From Alkaliflexus imshenetskii DSM 15055 (GTDB lineage: Bacteria > Bacteroidota > Bacteroidia > Bacteroidales > Marinilabiliaceae): a stretch of DNA of 64,000 nucleotides. Below, in pieces: positions 57,346-64,000 of the stretch. How positions within the stretch are numbered: the first letter of the stretch is position 1; every line of letters begins with the position of its first letter. The notes under the pieces are model-generated. The model was not told where the DNA came from, did not search any database, and saw nothing but the letters and a program-made list of their open reading frames with translations. Location of the stretch: the NCBI RefSeq assembly GCF_000517065.1, contig NZ_KI912105.1:1932820-1996819 (forward strand), written 5' to 3'. The translations under genes and the position numbers were made by a program.

Positions 57346-57367
57346 AAAAGCCTTCCGGAAGGGTTTT
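57346..57367 (+). promoter_or_regulatory. 5' leader hairpin of the barrel mRNA
   Basis: AAAAGCCTT and AAGGGTTTT pair (one mismatch) around CCGG, within about 8 bases of the predicted transcript start. It may stabilise the message; as a terminator it would make little sense here. Confidence 0.4.
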
Positions 57368-57409
57368 AAACGAATAGAAACTTTTAAGTTGATTATAAAA
57401 ACAAAACTC

Positions 57410-58345
57410 ATGAAGACAATGTACATATCCCCACTGAGAACGATGGCTGCTGCCCTGGCAATCACATTGATTTCTGTTTCGGCCATCGCCCAAAGCGATA
57501 ACGACCGCGAAAAAAAAAGAACTGATCTGGTTACGGTTGAAGAGACATCGAGCTATACCAATGTGACCTTTCCCGGTGGCAGGGTTGAAGTTCACCATCG
57601 TAACGACACTGTGACACGCATCACCCTGGGAAGCAGAAAATTTGAAATACTGGATGAATCAAAGCAGGGCACCACACGCATCCGAATGGTTCACGAACCC
57701 CGTCAAACCTTCAAAGGACACTGGGCTGGTGTTGATCTCGGTCTCAACAACTTCTTCTCATCGCCCTTTAAGAGCGAACTGCCCCAAGATGCGCGCTTTA
57801 TGGACCTCAACACAGGCAAATCGGTTACCGTAGGCGTTAACATCCTTCAGCACAACATTGGCCTGCAAAAAAACAGCAACAACCTGGGACTGGTCACCGG
57901 TATGGGAATCACATTTAACAATTACCGTTTGGATTCACCCAATATTCTTACCCGCGACGAACAGGGAAACACCTCCTACATTGTTACCGACAGAGATATC
58001 AAGAAAAACAAGCTCACCACCACCTTCCTGACTGTGCCGTTGCTGCTCGAAGTGCAAATACCTAACAGCTCCGACAGAAATCGGATTTATCTAAGCGGGG
58101 GCCTTTATAGTGGATTTAAACTGGGCTCACACACCAAAATGGTGTATCATGACAACGCCGGCAGTAAAAAAGAGAAATCACGCAGCGACCTCAACGTAAA
58201 CTCTTTCAAGTACGGAGCCACCGTAAGAGCAGGCTCCCGTTTTGTGAAACTTTATGCCACCTGCGACCTGTCAAGAATGTTTCAGGCCGGGCAAGGACCC
58301 GAACTATATCCCTGGAGTGTGGGGATTACACTCTTAAACTTTTAA
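57410..58345 (+). CDS. PorT-like outer-membrane beta-barrel
   Basis: About 311 residues. Signal peptide (MAAALAITLISVSAIAQ), then a region with alternating hydrophobic strands, including AGVDLGLNNFF, GMGITFNNYRL, LTVPLLLEVQIP and RIYLSGGLYSGFKLGSHTK, ending PWSVGITLLNF with a terminal aromatic residue. This is the OMP beta-barrel type common in Bacteroidota. Its promoter matches the sigma gene promoter. The C-terminal part of the next gene is a clear paralogue. Confidence 0.82.
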   Translation: MKTMYISPLRTMAAALAITLISVSAIAQSDNDREKKRTDLVTVEETSSYTNVTFPGGRVEVHHRNDTVTRITLGSRKFEILDESKQGTTRIRMVHEPRQTFKGHWAGVDLGLNNFFSSPFKSELPQDARFMDLNTGKSVTVGVNILQHNIGLQKNSNNLGLVTGMGITFNNYRLDSPNILTRDEQGNTSYIVTDRDIKKNKLTTTFLTVPLLLEVQIPNSSDRNRIYLSGGLYSGFKLGSHTKMVYHDNAGSKKEKSRSDLNVNSFKYGATVRAGSRFVKLYATCDLSRMFQAGQGPELYPWSVGITLLNF

Positions 58346-58481
58346 CTTTGCACGGGCTTTACAGGGGAGTGAAATAGCCAAAATGAAGATTGCAAGCCTT
58401 ATGATGCGCATCATTTTTAAAGCACTTTCGCTCCCAAACAAGGCTCAATGAATCAACACACCAAAGACTAAAACATCAACC

Positions 58482-60002
58482 ATGATACGCTTATATCGAC
58501 TCATAACACCAGTGCTATTGCTGCTTGCTGCACCAATGCTATTGCAAGCCCGCCAAAACACAGAACAATGGGAACGCAAATGGGCTATGAAACCCGGTGT
58601 TTATAGAGTTCTAAAGAATGGGCAAATCGGCATCGTTAATGAGAGTGGCAAAATTTTGGTGCCGTGCAGTTTCGATCAGGTTTACGATTTGGATGACGAA
58701 AATTACGTACGGGTGCTCAAGAGCCTTAAAATTGGCTTATACCATCTTGAGAAGGGCATCATTCTTCCTGCCGAATACGACCAAATCTGGCCATTTTTAA
58801 ACGACAAAGCCAAGGTGCTGAAAAACCGCAGGATGGGATACGTGAATCGCGATGGCTCCACATTCATCCCGGCCGAATATAATCACATCTGGCCTGAGGA
58901 GGATGGATTTTTTAAAGTGCTCAAAGATGGCAAAACCGGCCTGATTGATACGGAAGGTAACGTGGTAGTGCCGGCCGATTTTCAGCAGATATGGCCATTT
59001 AAAGATGGGCTGGCCCGCGTTCTACAGAATGGGAAACTGGGATTTATCGATCGTAACGGCAATCCGGTCATCCCGCCAATGTACGATCAGGTAAGTGATT
59101 TCACCGATGGAAAAACCCTGGCGATGATGAATGGTGTTTCTATGTACATTGATACAGAGGGGCGCGTGATTCACATCCCCGAAAAAACCAAAAGTGAAGC
59201 GCTGATACCGAATGAAAATTTATCAAAAGATTCTATTAAAAGCCCTACGCACAGTGAACCAGCCGTTCGTATAGGTCGTGAGCAGGTGCAAATTCATCGT
59301 GAAGGCAATGTGAGAGAAATAACCATTAGTCCGGCTTACCGCTCACCCAAACGCCGCATTCGCTATTTCGAAGGAAACCTGTCGGGTATCAACCTTGGCA
59401 TAAACAGCTATGTGGATGCCGACTTCAATGAAAACGTGCCTCCCGGCTACGAGTTTATGGATCTGATACATGAAAAATCCATTGAATTCTCCATCTATCC
59501 AGCACAAAAGAACATCCGGCTAATTGGGTCACACGTGGGTCTGGTTTCATCATTGGGACTGCAATACAACAACTATCGCTTTGACTTGAACCGCTTCTCA
59601 GATTTGAATGAAAACTCTATGGCATGGTTCCCCAGTATCTCTGAAACAGCTCGTATCGGAAAGTCCAAACTGACAACCCTCTACCTCAATGCGCCTGTGA
59701 TGCTGGAGTTTCACATTGCCGATGCCCGATCAAGAGACCATTTGTATGTAGGATTTGGCGTGGTGGGCGGCATGCGGCTGCGATCACATACCAAAGTGAA
59801 ATATTCCGACGAAGGATCAAACTTCAAACGTAAAAACCGCGACAGTTTTGACCTTAATCCATTCCGGTACAGCTATATTGCGCGGGCAGGATACAACAAA
59901 ATAGGTATCTACGCCACCTATACACCAATTTCGTTGTTTAAGGATGGTAAAGGGCCTGAACTTTATCCCTACTCTGTGGGCGTGTCGTTCAATTTTAACT
60001 GA
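58482..60002 (+). CDS. WG-repeat protein fused to a PorT-like outer-membrane barrel
   Basis: 506 residues. Signal peptide, then about six WG-type repeats at about 40-215 (GQIGIVNESGKILVPCSFDQ, RMGYVNRDGSTFIPAEYNHIW, KTGLIDTEGNVVVPADFQQIW, and so on). After a linker of about 80 residues, a barrel domain at about 295-506 matches the preceding protein, with NLSGINLGINSY, LGLQYNNYRFD, LYLNAPVMLEFHI and ELYPYSVGVSFNFN. WG repeats usually form extracytoplasmic binding modules. A WG domain in front of this barrel is unusual and may place a sensor or binding domain in the periplasm. Confidence 0.82.
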   Translation: MIRLYRLITPVLLLLAAPMLLQARQNTEQWERKWAMKPGVYRVLKNGQIGIVNESGKILVPCSFDQVYDLDDENYVRVLKSLKIGLYHLEKGIILPAEYDQIWPFLNDKAKVLKNRRMGYVNRDGSTFIPAEYNHIWPEEDGFFKVLKDGKTGLIDTEGNVVVPADFQQIWPFKDGLARVLQNGKLGFIDRNGNPVIPPMYDQVSDFTDGKTLAMMNGVSMYIDTEGRVIHIPEKTKSEALIPNENLSKDSIKSPTHSEPAVRIGREQVQIHREGNVREITISPAYRSPKRRIRYFEGNLSGINLGINSYVDADFNENVPPGYEFMDLIHEKSIEFSIYPAQKNIRLIGSHVGLVSSLGLQYNNYRFDLNRFSDLNENSMAWFPSISETARIGKSKLTTLYLNAPVMLEFHIADARSRDHLYVGFGVVGGMRLRSHTKVKYSDEGSNFKRKNRDSFDLNPFRYSYIARAGYNKIGIYATYTPISLFKDGKGPELYPYSVGVSFNFN

Positions 60003-60006
60003 CAGG

Positions 60007-60036
60007 TTGGCCGCTGCAAATAACTGACTATATTTG
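60007..60036 (+). promoter_or_regulatory. Housekeeping-type promoter of the small membrane protein gene
   Basis: TTG at 60007-60009, a 19-base spacer and TATATTTG at 60029-60036: both Bacteroidota promoter boxes at the usual spacing, with a leader of about 18 bases to the ATG. Confidence 0.6.
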
Positions 60037-60061
60037 TAATTGCCAACCAAATATCAGTACC

Positions 60062-60427
60062 ATGATGGAGATACAAACCATTGACGACCTGAAGCTTATT
60101 TCAAAAAAACGACCCGATAAGGTAACGCTCAGGTTCTCCGCTCTGGATGATGCCCAGAACCACGACTGGAGCAAACAATTCAACGACCTGCTCGACGAAT
60201 GCGGATGCAGTTCGGGCAGGCAGTTTATCACCTATGCAGCACCTTTCTACATCATACTCATTGTTTTTCTGGCAGCTTTCACAAACCTCACAAAACCTGT
60301 CATCATCGGCGTTTTTGCAGGAGCTATTGTTGTAACCGGTGTAGCTGGCAAAATAGTCGGACTGCGACAACGCAACCAAAAAATCGATGCCCTTATCAAC
60401 CAGTTTTTGAAAGATACCAATCTCTAA
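60062..60427 (+). CDS. Small membrane protein of unknown function
   Basis: 121 residues. A soluble N-terminal half of about 55 residues with CGCSSG, two helices at about 58-100 (YIILIVFLAAFTNL and IIGVFAGAIVVTGVAGKIVG), and a helical C-terminal tail. No family was recognised. It has its own housekeeping-type promoter, so it may not belong to the ECF regulon. Confidence 0.6.
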   Translation: MMEIQTIDDLKLISKKRPDKVTLRFSALDDAQNHDWSKQFNDLLDECGCSSGRQFITYAAPFYIILIVFLAAFTNLTKPVIIGVFAGAIVVTGVAGKIVGLRQRNQKIDALINQFLKDTNL

Positions 60428-60814
60428 AAGAGGTTGTTTCTGGATAATTGTTTTTGGATGTTTTAATTATTAAAGCAAATGCTGGCAGTCTAATCACTTC
60501 ATTTACCAGAGCCCTTCCGCTCCACAATTCACATCATACTGCCTTAACTCCCACAAAACACCCACCCATCAATAAGTAAAGTGCTTTCATCCAAATCTAA
60601 CCCTCTATTTGTTATTACCCTAACCATTTTTTTAGTAATATTGCATCCGTTTTGGGGTAAACAAAACTGAATCATAACCAGGGAAAATCGCGATGAAAAT
60701 CTTAAAATCCTCTCTTTGCCGGATTTTTTTCTATACACAGCACATCCATCTTTCCTTCCGTTACAGTATCCCGCATTTCAACAATCTTTTCAAATAACAA
60801 ACCACCTTAGTAAA
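60428..60814. other. Intergenic region upstream of carB
   Basis: No gene. The carB promoter should be here; GTTTTGGGG near 60648 is suggestive but does not match the consensus. No terminator was identified for the preceding gene. Confidence 0.35.
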
Positions 60815-63800
60815 ATGCCAAAACGGAACGACATCCACAAAATTCTCATCATCGGATCGGGCCCCATTGTGATTGGGCAGGCGTGTGAGTTCGACTACTC
60901 AGGCACCCAGGCCTGTAAAGCGCTGCGTGCGCTGGGCTACGAAATTGTGCTGGTGAACAGCAACCCGGCCACCATCATGACCGACCCCGAGATGGCTGAT
61001 TTCACCTACATTGAGCCGCTCAATGAGTACGCGCTCACCGAAATCATCAAAAAAGAACGTCCCGATGCCCTGCTGCCCAACCTGGGTGGACAAACAGCGC
61101 TAAACCTCTCGCTCGACCTGGCCAACAAAGGCATTCTCGAAAAATACAACGTTAAGGTCATCGGTGTGAACCTCAAAGCCATCGAAAAAGGCGAAGACCG
61201 CATCGAATTCAAAAAATCGATGAATGAACTGGGCATTGAAATGGCACGCAGCGAAGCTGTGGTTACCGTTGAAGATGCCGAGCGTGTAGCCGATGAGCTT
61301 GGCTATCCGGTGGTGATACGCCCTGCCTATACCATGGGTGGCACAGGTGGCGGTCTCGTTTACAACGTGGAAGAACTTCGGACCATTGCTGCACGAGGTA
61401 TTGCTGCCAGTATGATTAATCAAATCCTGATTGAGGAGTCGGTGCTTGGATGGGAAGAGCTGGAACTCGAAATTGTGCGCGACCAAAGCGGAAAAATGAT
61501 AACCGTTTGCTTCATCGAGAATGTGGATGCCGTGGGCGTTCATACCGGTGACTCATTCTGTACAGCGCCAATGCTCACCATCTCAAAGGAAACGCAGCTG
61601 CGCCTTCAGGATTTCGCCTACCGCATCGTAGAGAGCGTGGGCGTGATTGGCGGAACCAACGTGCAGTTTGCGCACGACCCCAAAACCGGCCGTGTGGTGG
61701 TTATCGAAATCAACCCACGCACCTCACGCTCCTCGGCTTTGGCATCAAAAGCTACCGGCTTCCCCATTGCCCTGATATCGGCGATGCTGGCCTGCGGACT
61801 TACGCTCGATGAGCTGCCCTACTGGAAAGAAGGCACCCTTGATAAATATGAGCCGTGGGGCGATTATGTGGTGGTGAAATTTGCCAAATGGGCATTCGAG
61901 AAATTCGAAGGATTGAATGACAAGCTAGGCACCCAGATGCACGCCGTGGGCGAAGTAATGAGCATCGGAAAAAACTATAAGGAAGCATTTCAAAAAGCCA
62001 TTCGCTCGCTGGAGACCGGTCGTTATGGGCTTGGTTTTGCCAAGAACTTTAATGAGTTGCCACTCGACGCACTAATGATGTTACTTAATCACGCATCAAG
62101 TGAGCGCCAGTTCATCATGTACGAAGCGTTGCGCAAAGGTGCCACAGTGGAGCAACTGCACGAAAAAACAGCCATCAAAGCCTGGTTCATCGAGCAGATG
62201 AAAGAAATGGTAGAACTGGAGGAGCAACTGCTCACCTACAAAGGAAGTCAACTGCCTGACGCACTGTTCCTACAAGCCAAAAAAGATGGCTTTGCCGATA
62301 AATATCTGGCCAAATTACTTGCCATCCCCGAAAAGGAGATTAGAGAGCGCCGCCTTTCACTCGGACTTGAAGAGGCGTGGGAGCCTGTACCGGTTAGCGG
62401 CGTGAACGATGCAGCCTACTACTACTCCACCTACAACGCACCCAACCAGGTGAAGGTGGATGACAAAAAGAAAATCATGGTGTTGGGTGGTGGTCCCAAC
62501 CGCATTGGACAAGGCATCGAGTTCGATTACTGTTGCGTACATGCGGCCTTCGCCATTCGCGATGCCGGTTTTGAGTCCATCATGGTGAACTGTAACCCCG
62601 AAACCGTATCTACCGATTACGATACATCAGGCAAACTTTACTTTGAGCCGCTCACAGTAGAAGATGTGCTGAGCATCTACAATAAAGAAAAGCCCGATGG
62701 TGTAATTTGCCAGTTTGGCGGTCAGACACCGCTCAACGTGGCCAGCGAGCTGCAAGCCAACGGCGTAAAAATCATCGGCACCACGCCGGAGACCATCGAC
62801 CTGGCCGAAGACCGCGACCAGTTTCGCAAAATCATGGAGAAGCTCAACATCCCGCAACCACCATCGGGCATGGCCAGCACCGAAGAAGAAGCCATCGCGA
62901 TTGCTTCACGCATCGGATATCCGCTGATGGTACGCCCATCTTACGTTTTGGGTGGAAGAGGTATGAAAATTGTGTTGGATGAGGCCATGCTGCGTCAGTA
63001 CGTGAAAGCGGCTGCCGCCGAAGTGTCGCCCGACAGGCCACTGCTCATCGACAAGTTCCTTGAGGATGCCATAGAAGCAGAAGCAGACGCCATTGCTGAC
63101 GGAACAGATGCGTTTGTACCCGCTGTGATGCAGCACATCGAATATGCAGGCATCCACTCGGGCGACTCGGCCTGCGTGATTCCGCCCGTGGTGATTACCG
63201 ATGACCAGATTGCGACCATCGAAGATTATACCCGTCGCATCGCCATCGAAATGAAAGTGATTGGTCTGATGAATATCCAGTATGCCATCTACAACGGTGA
63301 GGTGTACATCCTGGAGGCCAACCCCAGAGCATCGCGGACGGTTCCTTTGGTATCAAAAATCTGTAACATCCCCATGGCAAAAATTGCCACGCAAATCATG
63401 CTTGGCAAAAAGCTGTCGGACTTTAACCTGAAGAAACCTGTGTTCTCGCACTTTGGTGTGAAAGAAGCGGTATTCCCCTTTAACATGTTCCCCGATGTGG
63501 ATCCCGTGTTGGGGCCAGAAATGCGCTCCACCGGCGAAGTGCTGGGTATGGCCGACAGTTTTGGCCTGGCCTTCTTCAAATCACAAGAAGCCACCAAGTT
63601 GAAGCTGCCCACCGAAGGCAACGTACTCATTACCATTGCCGACCGCGACAAAGATAAAATAGTGGACGTAGCCAGGGATTTTGTGAAGATGGGCTTCGGC
63701 ATTGTAGCCACCAAAGGCACCAAAGCATTCCTTGCCGGGCATGGCGTTGAGGCTCAGGAAGTGTTAAAAGTTCACGAGGGGCGTCCCAACATTGTGGACA

Positions 63801-64000
63801 TGCTCAAAAATGGCGACATCAACCTGGTGATTAACACCCCCGCCGGTAAGCAGAGTGAGTTTGATGACTCCTACATTCGTAAGAGCGCCATCAAACACAA
63901 TGTGCTTTACATCACCACTACCGCAGCAGCCAAAGCAGCAACTGCGGGTATCAAGGAGCGCCACAATGGCAATTATCAGGTAAAATCTCTTCAAGAATAT
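60815..64000 (+). CDS. carB: Carbamoyl-phosphate synthase large subunit (runs off the window)
   Basis: 1062 codons visible with no stop; the family is about 1070-1080 residues, so only a few are missing. The two ATP-grasp halves are evident: KILIIGSGPIVIGQACEFDY at the start and KIMVLGGGPNRIGQGIEFDY at about 552, with NCNPETVSTDYDTSG and RPSYVLGGRGM. The last part is an MGS-like regulatory domain. It makes carbamoyl phosphate from bicarbonate, glutamine-derived ammonia and ATP for pyrimidines and arginine. carA is not in the window. Confidence 0.97.
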   Translation, partial: MPKRNDIHKILIIGSGPIVIGQACEFDYSGTQACKALRALGYEIVLVNSNPATIMTDPEMADFTYIEPLNEYALTEIIKKERPDALLPNLGGQTALNLSLDLANKGILEKYNVKVIGVNLKAIEKGEDRIEFKKSMNELGIEMARSEAVVTVEDAERVADELGYPVVIRPAYTMGGTGGGLVYNVEELRTIAARGIAASMINQILIEESVLGWEELELEIVRDQSGKMITVCFIENVDAVGVHTGDSFCTAPMLTISKETQLRLQDFAYRIVESVGVIGGTNVQFAHDPKTGRVVVIEINPRTSRSSALASKATGFPIALISAMLACGLTLDELPYWKEGTLDKYEPWGDYVVVKFAKWAFEKFEGLNDKLGTQMHAVGEVMSIGKNYKEAFQKAIRSLETGRYGLGFAKNFNELPLDALMMLLNHASSERQFIMYEALRKGATVEQLHEKTAIKAWFIEQMKEMVELEEQLLTYKGSQLPDALFLQAKKDGFADKYLAKLLAIPEKEIRERRLSLGLEEAWEPVPVSGVNDAAYYYSTYNAPNQVKVDDKKKIMVLGGGPNRIGQGIEFDYCCVHAAFAIRDAGFESIMVNCNPETVSTDYDTSGKLYFEPLTVEDVLSIYNKEKPDGVICQFGGQTPLNVASELQANGVKIIGTTPETIDLAEDRDQFRKIMEKLNIPQPPSGMASTEEEAIAIASRIGYPLMVRPSYVLGGRGMKIVLDEAMLRQYVKAAAAEVSPDRPLLIDKFLEDAIEAEADAIADGTDAFVPAVMQHIEYAGIHSGDSACVIPPVVITDDQIATIEDYTRRIAIEMKVIGLMNIQYAIYNGEVYILEANPRASRTVPLVSKICNIPMAKIATQIMLGKKLSDFNLKKPVFSHFGVKEAVFPFNMFPDVDPVLGPEMRSTGEVLGMADSFGLAFFKSQEATKLKLPTEGNVLITIADRDKDKIVDVARDFVKMGFGIVATKGTKAFLAGHGVEAQEVLKVHEGRPNIVDMLKNGDINLVINTPAGKQSEFDDSYIRKSAIKHNVLYITTTAAAKAATAGIKERHNGNYQVKSLQEY

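Noticed and set aside
58400-58425. Palindrome ATGATGCGCATCAT followed by T run as a terminator
   Set aside because: It has almost no loop when fully paired, so a terminator form is doubtful; not listed as a feature.

Overview
The window is a chromosomal stretch of a Bacteroidota genome, most likely an anaerobic or facultative member of Bacteroidales/Marinilabiliales. The evidence is family content and promoter style. There are DUF2279 and CPBP membrane proteins, PorT-like outer-membrane barrels, hybrid histidine kinases, CsbD/YtxH/lmo0937 stress proteins and a RAYT. Several genes are preceded by the Bacteroidota -7 box TAnnTTTG, and pyruvate formate-lyase metabolism is present. No rRNA, tRNA, CRISPR or prophage was seen. 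The assignment rests on recognition by eye, not on a search.

Layout. 0-1.4 kb: a double-glycine leader peptide gene, a small HTH gene, and a structured, terminator-ended stretch that may be a small RNA. 1.4-12.9 kb: an AbgT-type transporter, an unknown protein, a CPBP protease, DUF2279, then the fermentation block pflB-pflA-focA and the lipid/ribosome block DUF177-rpmF-fabH. 13-26.5 kb: three sensor kinases, rsgA, dxs, a SPASM radical SAM protein and a K+/H+ antiporter. 26.8-32.4 kb: glyS, a Nudix hydrolase, an M24 peptidase, a PhzF protein and a frameshifted membrane protein. 32.5-33.8 kb: a RAYT carrying its own REP palindrome and a decayed gene fragment. 33.8-53.7 kb is an accessory, stress-flavoured region. 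It holds a B12/radical SAM protein, a hybrid kinase, CsbD, two HMA-like/AraC regulators, a CheB-CheR-PAS fusion, an OmpA lipoprotein, an MlaE-MlaF-MCE operon ending in an Omp85-like barrel, a GT4-toroid/GH130 pair, YtxH and a 51-residue lmo0937 protein. 53.7-64 kb: nadB, an ECF sigma/anti-sigma pair, two related outer-membrane barrels (one fused to WG repeats), and carB running off the end.

How the genes work together. pflB, pflA and focA form one fermentation unit. A long imperfect hairpin sits between pflB and pflA and could set their relative expression. The ECF sigma gene and the barrel gene downstream share the same promoter, GTAAC-N17-CGTC, so the sigma factor probably controls itself and the outer-membrane barrels. 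In the accessory region an identical 15-base motif occurs in three intergenic gaps: upstream of the B12/radical SAM gene, upstream of the OmpA gene, and between the lmo0937 gene and an HMA-AraC regulator. This points to an undescribed local regulon.
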